The position numbers and the translations under genes were made by a program. This document shows, piece by piece, positions 1-6,764 of a stretch of 64,000 nucleotides of DNA; positions within the stretch are counted from its first letter, which is position 1, and every line of letters starts with the position of its first letter. Origin of the DNA: Streptomyces sp. SCSIO 75703 (lineage in GTDB: Bacteria; Actinomycetota; Actinomycetes; Streptomycetales; Streptomycetaceae); contig NZ_CP144555.1 of assembly GCF_036607905.1 (NCBI RefSeq), positions 4,464,001-4,528,000 of the forward strand, written 5' to 3'. The notes under the pieces were generated by a model that saw only the letters and a list, made by a program, of their open reading frames with translations, was not told the DNA's origin and did no database searches.

Positions 1-124
1 TCGTACGCCGGGCGCGGCGGCGAGTGTGGGGATGCTCACTCGTCCGGTGCAGGTGAACGAGGCGCACCCCGGCGAACCGGCACAAGCTGGGTGCGGTATC
101 CCGTGAACCGCCCCGGAGGTCCCC

Positions 125-1453
125 GTGCCGCGCCCGTTCCCCCTGAGGCGACTGCCCCGCCGGTCCCTCGGAAGGCCCGGCGCCGGCTGTCCGGGGGAGC
201 GGGCCGGGCGGCCCCGGCTGCTCGGCCCGGCCGCGCTGTGCACCACGATGTCCGCCCTCGCCGCGACCTCCCTGGTCACCGCCCCCTCGGTCGCCGAACC
301 GTTCTCGCCGGACCCCTGCGCGCTGCCCCGCACCGCCGCCCACCACTCGGAGGGCCTGGACACCTGGAACGCGGCCTACCCGCGGCCGGTGCGCGAACTG
401 GACGCGGTGATGGTGTTCCTGTCCTTCCCGGACGCCCGCCCGAAGACCTCCCCGGACGAGCTGGCCGCCGACCACTTCCCGGCCACCACCCGCTTCTTCC
501 AGCGCGCCTCGTACGGCAAGTTCACCCTGCGCCCGCACCCCCTGCGCCGGTGGGTGCCCATGCCGCGCACCTCCGTGTCCTACGAGCTGAAGCGCGACTG
601 GGACCCGGCGCACCGGGCCGCCTACCTGCGCGACGCGCTGGCCGCCGCCGATCCGCACGTCGACTTCTCCCGCTACGACGTCGTCTACCTCGTCGCCGAC
701 CCGGACGCGCCCGGCGTCGACTCCGACGCCACCAAGGTCGTCAACCTGGACGTCCCGCTGCACGCCGACGGCACCGACATCCGCCGGGTGGTCACGGTCT
801 TCGAGAAGCATCCCCCCGACCGGCTGGTGCTGGCCCACGAGACCGGGCACGTCTTCGACCTGCCCGACCTCTACCACCGCCCGGCCGACGGCAAGGGCGA
901 CTGGGACACGCACGTCGGCGACTGGGATCTGATGGGCAGTCAGTTCGGTCTGGCACCCGACCTGTTCGGCTGGCACAAGTGGAAGCTGGGCTGGCTGGAG
1001 CCGCGCCAGGTGGCCTGCGTGCGCGGAAGCGGCCCGGTGCGGCTGACGCTGGAGCCGCTGGGCGCGGGGCCCGGAGTCGAGGTGGCGGGGGCCGCGGGGG
1101 CGCCCGCGTTCGGTCTCGGCCGGGGCACGAAGCTGGCGGTGGTGCGCACCGGCGAGGACAGCGCGCTGGCCTTCGAGGCGCGGGGTCCGGTGGGCAGCGA
1201 CGCGGCGGCCTGCCGCTCGGGGGTGCTGGTGTACCGGGTGCGGGCGGGGGCGCGGTCCGGGAGCGGTCCGGTCGAGGTGGTCGACGCGCATCCGGACACG
1301 GCGGCGTGCTGGACGGACTCGGTGTACCCGCCGCTCGCGGACGCGCCGGTGGCCCTCGGCGAGAGCTTCACGGTGCCGGGGGAGGGGGTCCGGGTGGAGG
1401 TGGAGGGGCGCACGCCGTCCGGCTCCTGGACGGTGAACATCACGCCCGGCTGA
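125..1453 (+). CDS. Secreted M6-like zinc metalloprotease
   Basis: A 442-aa protein predicted to hydrolyse proteins outside the cell. A basic N-terminus (residues 1-30) leads into a hydrophobic stretch (about 31-58) that can serve as signal peptide. The zinc motif HETGH lies at residues 238-242, followed by DLPDLY, and a WDLMGS Met-turn-like segment lies near 276. This order matches the M6 (immune-inhibitor-A-like) domain, and the C-terminal third looks like a beta-rich accessory domain. The GTG start at 125 is chosen because GGAGG lies just upstream. It stands alone, convergent with the tRNA-Lys gene and sharing the hairpin at 1569-1607. Family placement is inferred from the motifs; the substrate is unknown. 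Confidence 0.82.
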   Translation: MPRPFPLRRLPRRSLGRPGAGCPGERAGRPRLLGPAALCTTMSALAATSLVTAPSVAEPFSPDPCALPRTAAHHSEGLDTWNAAYPRPVRELDAVMVFLSFPDARPKTSPDELAADHFPATTRFFQRASYGKFTLRPHPLRRWVPMPRTSVSYELKRDWDPAHRAAYLRDALAAADPHVDFSRYDVVYLVADPDAPGVDSDATKVVNLDVPLHADGTDIRRVVTVFEKHPPDRLVLAHETGHVFDLPDLYHRPADGKGDWDTHVGDWDLMGSQFGLAPDLFGWHKWKLGWLEPRQVACVRGSGPVRLTLEPLGAGPGVEVAGAAGAPAFGLGRGTKLAVVRTGEDSALAFEARGPVGSDAAACRSGVLVYRVRAGARSGSGPVEVVDAHPDTAACWTDSVYPPLADAPVALGESFTVPGEGVRVEVEGRTPSGSWTVNITPG

Positions 1454-1568
1454 GGTGCCGGGCCACGGGGCGCGTCCGAGGGCACGGGGCTCGCGGGGGT
1501 GCGGGCGCGGCGGGAGTGCGTGATCGGGGTCACCGAGCGAGACGCCGCTGACCTGGGGGAACGACGAA

Positions 1569-1607
1569 GGCGAGGCATCATTCACGTTTCCGTGAAATCG
1601 CCTCGCC
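1569..1607. terminator. Hairpin between metalloprotease and tRNA-Lys
   Basis: An outer 7-bp stem (1569-1575 with 1601-1607) encloses a 6-bp stem TTCACG/CGTGAA (1581-1586, 1591-1596) with loop TTTC. It lies downstream of both the rightward protease gene and the leftward tRNA-Lys gene, so it probably ends both transcripts. There is no clear T-run, as is usual in Streptomyces. Confidence 0.6.
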
Positions 1608-1617
1608 ATCGGCCATG

Positions 1618-1691
1618 TGCGCCGCCAGGGACTCGAACCCCGGACCCGCTGATTAAGAGTCAGCTGCTCTAACCAACTGAGCTAGCGGCGC
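1618..1691 (-). tRNA. tRNA-Lys (anticodon CTT)
   Basis: A complete cloverleaf is readable on the minus strand. The acceptor stem GCGCCGC (from 1691) pairs fully with GCGGCGC (1625-1619). The D-arm is TAGCTCAGTTGG, the anticodon loop is CTCTTAA giving CTT for AAG codons, and the T-loop is GTTCGAGTC. CCA is not encoded. Its 5' end overlaps the last 10 nt of the neighbouring protein gene. Confidence 0.95.
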
Positions 1692-2266
1692 CTGCTGACG
1701 TCGTAGACTTTAGCATCCTGGTCGGCGGGAGGAAAAATCGATATCCGCACCGCCGCGCGGGCCGCCCGCACCGCCGCCCACAGCAGCACCTCCGGCCCCG
1801 GCAGCCAGGGCCGGCGGGTGTCCGGGGCGACCAGCCAGCGGGAGCCCGAGCGGGCGCAGGAGCCGGTGGGCGCCGGCACGGTCACCGTGTCCCCGGCGCC
1901 GTGGCACAGCAGCGGCGGGACGGCGCCCGCACGGCTCGTCGCCCGGTCGCGCCCGTCCCACTCCTCCCACTCCAGCAGCGAGGGTAGCCGCTGGGCCGTG
2001 CCAGGCGCGGTGAAGAGCAGCATCCGGCCCCGGTACTCGGCCACCGGGCCGGACCCCGGGCCCTCGTCCCACATCCGGTCCAGCATGCGGCGGCCGAAGA
2101 TCGTGGGGGCGCTCACCACGTCGAAGGCGGAACCGCAGGGCAGCGCCACGGGGGCCTGCGGCCGTTCCTCCCAGAAGGCGAGCGCGGAGCGCGGATAGAC
2201 GGCCGCCGATGCCAGCCAGGCGGCTCCGTCCGAGGTGACGGTGGAGACGTTGCGTGCACTGCTCAT
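1682..2266 (-). CDS. Conserved Streptomyces hypothetical protein (possible prim-pol-like fragment)
   Basis: A 194-aa soluble protein with no signal peptide or membrane segment. The ATG at 2266 begins MSSARNVSTV and is preceded by GGAGGG at long spacing; an upstream start at 2368 would only add low-complexity residues. Recognisable blocks are GSAFDVVSAPTIFGRRMLD in the N-terminal half and WLVAPDTRRPWLPGPEVLLW near the end. Similar proteins in Streptomyces have been labelled bifunctional DNA primase/polymerase, but I see no catalytic triad that proves it. The stop codon lies inside the D-arm region of tRNA-Lys, so the mRNA and the tRNA precursor overlap. Existence as a gene is well supported; function is unknown. 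Confidence 0.75.
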   Translation of the reverse strand: MSSARNVSTVTSDGAAWLASAAVYPRSALAFWEERPQAPVALPCGSAFDVVSAPTIFGRRMLDRMWDEGPGSGPVAEYRGRMLLFTAPGTAQRLPSLLEWEEWDGRDRATSRAGAVPPLLCHGAGDTVTVPAPTGSCARSGSRWLVAPDTRRPWLPGPEVLLWAAVRAARAAVRISIFPPADQDAKVYDVSRRR

Positions 2267-2373
2267 GGCGCATACATCTACCCTCCGTGAGGGTGGTATC
2301 GCGCTGAGTTCCGGGAAACCGGGACACGGGCATGCCCGAGGGGGTATCGTGCCGCGCCCATCTGGCATATGCC

Positions 2374-2433
2374 CCGCCTGTCGCGGCCGTCACCCGCCTG
2401 TCGCGGCCGTCACCCGCCTGTCGCGGCCGGCAC
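2374..2433. repeat. Three tandem 20-bp repeats
   Basis: The unit CCGCCTGTCGCGGCCGTCAC occurs at 2374-2393 and 2394-2413, and with one change (G for T) at 2414-2433. It lies in the leader between two leftward hypothetical genes and contains the short palindrome-like CGCGGCCG. No function is evident. Confidence 0.9.
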
Positions 2434-2475
2434 CCAGGCGTCATGGTCGGCGTCACCCCGGCGTCACGCCGCGCC

Positions 2476-2844
2476 TCACACCGGATCCGCGTGCCCGGTC
2501 CGTCCCTCGCCGCCGCGCAGCAGGTCCCGGCCGAACTCCACCATCTTCTTCGCGTAGTCCTCGGTCCACTGGGCCCGCTCGGCCAGGTCCGCCGCCGTCA
2601 GCCGGTCGAACCGCCGCGGGTCGGCCAGTTGGGCCGCCGCCATGGCCTGGAACTCGACCGCCCGGTCCGCCGCGGCCCGGAACGCCTGTGTCAGTTCGGT
2701 CGCCCGGTCCAGCAGGGCACGGGGGTCGTCGATGGATTCGAGGTCGAAGAAGTGCTCGGGATCGGCGCCCGCCGCCGCGGGCTCGAAGAGCAGGGGCGCG
2801 GGGCGTAGCCGCGGTTCGTTCCGACGCGGCGTGGGCTCCGCCAT
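2476..2844 (-). CDS. Conserved hypothetical protein, 122 aa
   Basis: A small soluble protein starting MAEPTPRRNE at ATG 2844. Residues 30-110 are strongly helical and charged, with EHFFDLESIDDPRALLDRAT, AFRAAADRAVEFQAM and FDRLTAADLAERAQW, and could form a helical bundle. There is no known catalytic motif, signal peptide or membrane segment. It is transcribed leftward toward the 194-aa gene and tRNA-Lys, with the tandem repeats in between. I do not recognise a function. Codon use looks like normal high-GC Streptomyces coding sequence. Confidence 0.65.
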   Translation of the reverse strand: MAEPTPRRNEPRLRPAPLLFEPAAAGADPEHFFDLESIDDPRALLDRATELTQAFRAAADRAVEFQAMAAAQLADPRRFDRLTAADLAERAQWTEDYAKKMVEFGRDLLRGGEGRTGHADPV

Positions 2845-3167
2845 GTCTTCTCCTCACTGGTACGTCTCGACCCGCCGGGGAGTGGGCCACCGTCCATTGT
2901 CCCGCGCCGGTGCAAGGGGGCGTCGAGCGCACACGGGCCACCCGCGTACCCCGGCATCCGTACCCTGCCCGGGCCCGGTCCATGGCCGCCCGCCAAGTGC
3001 CGGGGGTCCAGTCGTCCGGGTGGTTGACGGCGTACCTCGCGACGCCGAGGGCGCCCAGGCCGGAAGACCGAGGTCCGTCCGGCCGACCCGTCCGCCGGGG
3101 CTTCAGCCCGCGCCGAGGCGGTCCTCTCCGGAGCGTCCGGCGGAACGGGGGCGGAGCCGGTCGCCGC
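2845..3167. other. Non-coding stretch left of the island
   Basis: About 320 nt of very GC-rich sequence between the start of the 122-aa gene and the stop codon of the helicase 3' stub. It should hold the promoter of the leftward 122-aa gene and the old downstream flank of the helicase gene. I see no convincing gene, RNA or repeat in it. Confidence 0.5.
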
Positions 3168-3242
3168 TCACCCCCGCCAGGGCACCCGGTGTTCGGTGAG
3201 GTGGGCGAGGATGGCGTGGTTGGCTTCCCGGCCCTGGGAAAA
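3168..3242 (-). pseudogene. 3' stub of the helicase gene (left copy)
   Basis: On the minus strand this reads the last ~21 codons of the helicase, ANHAILAHLTEHRVPWRG-stop, against ANHAVLAHLTEHRVPWRP-stop in the intact gene at 6765. It has no start codon or upstream domain of its own. It is the displaced or duplicated 3' end left by integration of the island. The remaining in-frame upstream sequence to 3389 is unrelated island DNA. Confidence 0.8.
3175..3233. repeat. Left direct repeat of the island (attL-like)
   Basis: 59 bp identical to 6772-6830 except for three bases. The first 37 bp (3175-3211 against 6772-6808) are perfect, then after a 2-bp difference another 16 bp match. The offset is exactly 3597 bp. 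The sequence is the 3' end of the helicase coding region, a common target type for site-specific integration. Confidence 0.85.
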
Positions 3243-3337
3243 CAGGATCACCACACGGAGTGGGCCCAGGGGGCAGTTCGACAAGCTGATCACCGCGCTG
3301 CGGCGGGTCTCTACAGCCAGTAAGCGGCCATAAAGGA

Positions 3338-3360
3338 ACCCCTGCCGGGAAAGTAGGGGT
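3338..3360 (-). terminator. Weak hairpin downstream of the methyltransferase gene
   Basis: ACCCCT (3338-3343) pairs with AGGGGT (3355-3360) around an 11-nt loop, 22 nt past the methyltransferase stop. It could end the six-gene leftward transcript. The stem is short, so confidence is low. Confidence 0.35.
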
Positions 3361-3381
3361 AAACCTTCCGAGGTAAAGCCC

Positions 3382-4023
3382 TCACGCATAGGCCCTTACC
3401 AAGAGGGTTCCTACGTCCTTCCCTTCCGGGGGAGGAACGACCTCGGCTTTGATGTCCGAGTACCCCGAAGAGGCCAGAAAGGCCGACCACTCCTCGGGGG
3501 TGTAGTCCCACCTGGTCACTGCCTTGGCCTCTCCTGGCCGCCCCACGGGCTGAGTGCCGGCCGTTGGGGGCCTGTGGGAGAAGGCCAGCACTCCACCAGG
3601 GGAAAGCCTCCCGCGGACCAGGGGGAGAAGCCGTTCAGGGGCCGTGAACCAGACAGGCCCGAAGATGGACAGGACCACATCGAAGGAGCCTTCTGTGTGG
3701 CTCAGGTAGTCGGTCACCTCTGCCGTGTGGAACGCGAGGCCCGGAAGGCTCCCCCATCGGGCTACGGCCTTCCCCTGCTGACTCGGAGCGATATCGACCC
3801 CGGTGCACATCGCGCCGAGGGTGGACAGGTGGGCCAGATTGCAGCCTGTACCGCAGCCCAGTTCCAGAACGGTACGGCCCTGGAGGTCTCCGAGGATCGA
3901 TTCATCGGGGCCGTGGTCGGGGTACTGGGTCCAGTTCAACCACGTACGAGCACCAGCGGAGTTCACCTCTCGCCGTGGTGTCCGACCCTGGGCGTATCGC
4001 TCCCAGGCAGTAACGACCTCCAT
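3382..4023 (-). CDS. Class I SAM-dependent methyltransferase
   Basis: A 213-aa Rossmann-fold methyltransferase. Motif I VLELGCGTGCNLAHL binds SAM, VDIAPSQ supplies the acidic residue after strand 2, FDVVLSIFGPVWF is the strand-4 region, and LSPGGVLAFSH follows it. The ATG at 4023 is preferred because GAGGAG sits nine nt upstream; a second ATG at 4032 touches that ribosome site. It is the last gene of the island's leftward series, 68 nt after the GRDP-like gene with a hairpin between. The substrate is unknown; the adjacent Cys-rich protein is a possible partner, which is inference only. Cytoplasmic. Confidence 0.82.
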   Translation of the reverse strand: MEVVTAWERYAQGRTPRREVNSAGARTWLNWTQYPDHGPDESILGDLQGRTVLELGCGTGCNLAHLSTLGAMCTGVDIAPSQQGKAVARWGSLPGLAFHTAEVTDYLSHTEGSFDVVLSIFGPVWFTAPERLLPLVRGRLSPGGVLAFSHRPPTAGTQPVGRPGEAKAVTRWDYTPEEWSAFLASSGYSDIKAEVVPPPEGKDVGTLLVRAYA

Positions 4024-4046
4024 ACGGAACATCTCCTCGTGGGGAC

Positions 4047-4073
4047 GACTCCCCCCGTCGCAGAGGGGGAGTC
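4047..4073 (-). terminator. Intergenic hairpin before the methyltransferase gene
   Basis: GACTCCCCC (4047-4055) and GGGGGAGTC (4065-4073) form a perfect 9-bp stem with a 9-nt loop. It lies between the GRDP-like stop (4092) and the methyltransferase start (4023). It could attenuate downstream expression or stabilise the upstream message. There is no T-run, so full termination is doubtful. Confidence 0.5.
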
Positions 4074-4091
4074 GCCACTGTCGGCGTTGTG

Positions 4092-4547
4092 CTATTTCTT
4101 CCCGCTGTTGGGGCTGTCGGTGCACCCGGCGTGGCACTGGGAGCAGTCGGCCGCGTCCTTCATGACCCACAGCTCCGGGTCGATCTCGAAGCCGGAAGCC
4201 TGGATGGCCTTGACCGTGTCTCGCAAGGCGGGGGGCTCCCCGGCTCCCGCTCCGGGCAAGTGCGGGACGTGGTGGATGTAGCGGCCCGCGTGCTGGTCGC
4301 AGAACGCCATGTAGGTGATCGAGTCGAGCACGAACGAGTGGACGCCCAGGTCCACGGCCTGAGAGGGCCCCATGCGGACCTCGGGGCACTCGGCGGAGGT
4401 CACCAGGTAGGCGACGGCCTGACCGAAGATGCGCTCTGCCAGGTCACGCCCCAGGGCGTGGTCCCGCATGATGAGTCGGACTTCCCGATCCCACACCTGG
4501 GTGGGGACGCAGGACCGGGGGTCTCGGACCTGTACCGCTGTTGCCAT
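4092..4547 (-). CDS. GRDP-like (glycine-rich-domain-type) protein with Cys-rich C-terminal tail
   Basis: A 151-aa soluble protein starting MATAVQVRDP. The central block VDLGVHSFVLDSITYMAFC followed by GRYIHHVP resembles the GRDP/DUF1399 signature (vDl-WH-F-L-T-Y-FC), except that the usual Trp before His is Val here. After a short GAGAGEPP linker and a helix (RDTVKAIQASGFEIDPELW), it ends in a tail ADCSQCHAGCTDSPNSGKK with three cysteines spaced C-x2-C-x3-C. Related Streptomyces proteins keep this Cys/His tail. It may bind metal, be redox active, or be a modified peptide; none is shown. It precedes a methyltransferase gene. Family resemblance is from memory. Confidence 0.7.
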   Translation of the reverse strand: MATAVQVRDPRSCVPTQVWDREVRLIMRDHALGRDLAERIFGQAVAYLVTSAECPEVRMGPSQAVDLGVHSFVLDSITYMAFCDQHAGRYIHHVPHLPGAGAGEPPALRDTVKAIQASGFEIDPELWVMKDAADCSQCHAGCTDSPNSGKK

Positions 4548-4630
4548 CAGTGGTTCCCTTCACGTGGTCGTGCTCGGGTGATGGAACCCGCCCCGGCCAC
4601 TCGTACGTACCTGGGTGACCAGGGCGGGGC

Positions 4631-4888
4631 TCAGGGGTGCGCGCGTCGCAGCTTCGCCAATGTCTGGGCCTGCTGGTGGTGTCGTGCCAAGGCGGCAAGC
4701 TGAATGCGTTCCCTGTCGTTGACGGGACGTACGGCATCAGCGTGAGTTCGCCAGTTCAGGCCAGAGGGGCGGATCAGGGTGAGCATGGACCCGCGCTGAC
4801 CCTGGATGACGCCGACCATGTGACTGGTGTTGTCGAACACGGCCGTACCGGGCCTGCACGATGTCTCTTGCTGCTGTCCTGTTGCCAT
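4631..4888 (-). CDS. Small hypothetical protein of island, 85 aa
   Basis: Starts at ATG 4888 with GGGAGG nine nt upstream. The middle, PGTAVFDNTSHMVGVIQGQRG followed by LTLIRPSGLNWR, resembles short beta-rich Streptomyces proteins that accompany XRE regulators. The C-terminal 30 residues (ERIQLAALARHHQQAQTLAKL) form a probable amphipathic helix. No enzyme motif or membrane segment is seen. It lies 89 nt after the XRE gene and 83 nt before the GRDP-like gene, in the same direction. Function unknown. Confidence 0.6.
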   Translation of the reverse strand: MATGQQQETSCRPGTAVFDNTSHMVGVIQGQRGSMLTLIRPSGLNWRTHADAVRPVNDRERIQLAALARHHQQAQTLAKLRRAHP

Positions 4889-4977
4889 GCCGTCGCGCCT
4901 CCCGTAGTTCGTGGCGGGAAAGATGATCCCCGAGTTACGGAGCGATACGGCACGTTATTCACGTTGTTGAGTAAAGA

Positions 4978-5814
4978 TCACCTGCGGCAGTCTTCGGCCC
5001 AGGCTTCCAGGTGTTCCCTGGCGTCGTCCCCGAATAGGGTGTGTTCCTCGTATGAGGTGAACCGGCTAATCAGGTCTTGGATATCCCGGTTGTCGCGAAA
5101 CGCGATCGCGCCGAGATCCAGTTCGGCCGTCGCCAAAGTGTCGTCATATACGGTGAAAGTATTCAAAACCCCGGAAGTATAGTGGACTCCCATAGGGATC
5201 ACCCCGAGCCGGATATTTGGCTGGCGAGTGAAGGAGGCAAGCCGGTCAATCTGTATGGCCAACTCGTGAGGCGGAACGAGTGGATATCTAACGGCCTGCT
5301 CAGTCAGAATGAATGTGAACTGTTTGGAGCGGTCAAACAGGACCTTTTGTCGGTCCAGTTTCATGGCCACGGCTTTGGCTTGCTGCTCTGGGGGTGCCTG
5401 AGCCAGACTGGCGCGGACGTATTCGGGGGTGGCCAGGAGCCCGGTAACCATGGAGAGAAGAAAGAAGCGGAACGTCTTGGAGGACGACTCAAGCCCGGCT
5501 AGCTGTAGCTGCTTCTTGTCCAGGCCCTTCCTGCGGAGTGTCCTTCCGTCCTGCCATTCTGTCTGTGCAATACGGGCTATGGCCATCACTTCGGCTGAGA
5601 CCGCTGGGGGAGCATCGAGGCCCCGAAGGATCTGTTCGACATCAAGGAGGGATGGGCGTCCCTTATTTCTCTCAATCCGACTGATCTTGGATTGAGACAT
5701 GTTGCAACGCGCAGCAAGCCGGACCCCTGAGAGTCCGGCTTGCTTGCGTAGGTGCTTGAGCATGGCCGCGAGTTCACGCCCCGACTGGTCCAGCTCGTCA
5801 GGCTCGATAGCCAC
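4978..5814 (-). CDS. XRE-family regulator with DUF5753 domain
   Basis: A 278-aa Scr1/WhiJ-type protein. An N-terminal helix-turn-helix spans about residues 15-65 (LRKQAGLSGVRLAARCNMSQSKISRIERN), followed by the DUF5753 ligand or partner domain to the C-terminus (LATPEYVRASLAQ, IRLGVIPMGVHY, VYDDTLATAELDLG). The GTG at 5814 is chosen because it overlaps the DUF6879 stop by 17 nt; further upstream the frame reads through that gene in a different phase. Codon use is less GC-rich than in the flanks. In Streptomyces such regulators pair with small DUF397 or DUF6879 proteins that modulate them; regulation of this island is inferred. Confidence 0.85.
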   Translation of the reverse strand: MAIEPDELDQSGRELAAMLKHLRKQAGLSGVRLAARCNMSQSKISRIERNKGRPSLLDVEQILRGLDAPPAVSAEVMAIARIAQTEWQDGRTLRRKGLDKKQLQLAGLESSSKTFRFFLLSMVTGLLATPEYVRASLAQAPPEQQAKAVAMKLDRQKVLFDRSKQFTFILTEQAVRYPLVPPHELAIQIDRLASFTRQPNIRLGVIPMGVHYTSGVLNTFTVYDDTLATAELDLGAIAFRDNRDIQDLISRFTSYEEHTLFGDDAREHLEAWAEDCRR

Positions 5815-6322
5815 CGCTGACGTACTCCCTGAACGGCACGGATTCCGCGAGGGCGATCCTCTGGTATTCGATGTACGGTGCCGGGTCGCCGTCGTACAGT
5901 TCCCGGCTGGTCTGGGTGCCGTCCTCCGCATAGTTCATGAGGACCACTTCCGACTTATCAAATAGCCAGAAGTCCTGAACCCCTTCAAGGGGGTTGGGGC
6001 GATCGGTCACGTCCAGGATTCGGATATCATCCCCGGCCTGCGAGTGAACCTCGTAGTACATGAACTCGAAGCGGAGATAGTCCGTGAGTGGCTGCCTGAC
6101 GATATGTACGCGCCCCTTGGAACGTCCTTCTGCCCTGATCTTCTTCAAGCCTTCTGTGTAGCCGGAAGAGTAGTGATGAGGGTCGATTCGCTGCCCTGCC
6201 AGGAAGTCCCGGATATCTCCGTCTTCGCCCGGCACCCTGTACCAGGGAAGCGTTTCAAGTCGCCACGCTTCCTGCTTGAAGCCCTGAACCTTGGCGGTCC
6301 AGTCGTCACCATCCAAGAGCAC
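5798..6322 (-). CDS. DUF6879 family protein
   Basis: A 174-aa protein starting at GTG 6322 (MLLDGDDWTAKVQGFKQEAW). Family-like blocks are AWRLETLPWYRVPGE, YLRFEFMYYEVHSQAGDDIRILDV, FWLFDKSEVVLMNYAEDG and YIEYQRIALAESVPF. There is no membrane segment. It overlaps the 68-aa gene upstream by 17 nt and the XRE gene downstream by 17 nt, so the three are probably translated in a coupled way. In actinomycetes DUF6879 genes accompany XRE-DUF5753 regulators, and this one is likely the regulator's partner or effector. Mechanism unknown. Confidence 0.85.
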   Translation of the reverse strand: MLLDGDDWTAKVQGFKQEAWRLETLPWYRVPGEDGDIRDFLAGQRIDPHHYSSGYTEGLKKIRAEGRSKGRVHIVRQPLTDYLRFEFMYYEVHSQAGDDIRILDVTDRPNPLEGVQDFWLFDKSEVVLMNYAEDGTQTSRELYDGDPAPYIEYQRIALAESVPFREYVSGGYRA

Positions 6323-6512
6323 GAACAGCCTCCCTCAGGACGTTCTCAGGGATGCGAACGAGACCTTCCCCGGCCGGAGGCTGGAAGGTGGCGTCAGTGT
6401 CCCCCTGGACCACGATGGAGCCGTCAGAGGCTCGGTAGACGTTCGGGCAGTCGTCGTTGTTGCAGTTCCCGTTCCCGTTGCCGGTAAGCCGGGTCAGTTC
6501 CTCACGAGCCAT
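6306..6512 (-). CDS. Small acidic protein upstream of DUF6879, 68 aa
   Basis: ATG 6512 begins MAREELTRLTGNGNGNCNNDDCPNVYR. A CNNDDC pair of cysteines is followed by GSIVVQGDTDATFQPPAGEG and a helical end RIPENVLREAVRALGW. Similar short proteins with a Cys-x4-Cys and a VVQG block often stand just upstream of DUF6879 genes in Streptomyces. It is the first gene of the leftward island series and overlaps the next by 17 nt. Function unknown, possibly a third member of the regulator complex. Confidence 0.75.
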   Translation of the reverse strand: MAREELTRLTGNGNGNCNNDDCPNVYRASDGSIVVQGDTDATFQPPAGEGLVRIPENVLREAVRALGW

Positions 6513-6764
6513 AGCTACGAACCCCCTACTACTGGCCCCTTGCGGGCCGGTCGTCACGACGGTACGAGCGGGGCGGGCGGGCCGTCTATGCACGAACACG
6601 ACTATGCGCGTCTTTGCATAAACAGGGCCCGTGGCCCAGGGGCTCGGCGACCTGATGGCCTTCCGGAGGCCAGCCGCCAGCGACGCCAAGCCTGCGTGAA
6701 TCAACCGAACTTACTGAACCAACCGGCGCTTGGACGCCGGTCAGAGGTTCTGGGGTCCGTGTGG
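6513..6764. promoter_or_regulatory. Leader region of the island genes
   Basis: 252 nt between the first island gene and the helicase stop. It must hold the promoter of the leftward island genes. TATGCA (6587-6592) and TGCATA (6615-6620) form an inverted repeat, with a further CTATGC between them. On the minus strand CATAGT here could be a -10 hexamer. These are weak signals, but the arrangement would suit binding by the island's XRE protein. Confidence 0.35.

Noticed and set aside
2374..2433. Possible CRISPR array
   Set aside because: The three 20-bp units are directly contiguous with no spacers, and no cas gene is near.
2235..3323. Plus-strand frame of 362 codons across the left island border
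   Set aside because: Arg/Pro-rich, antisense to the 122-aa gene and crossing an integration boundary; no ribosome site or domain.
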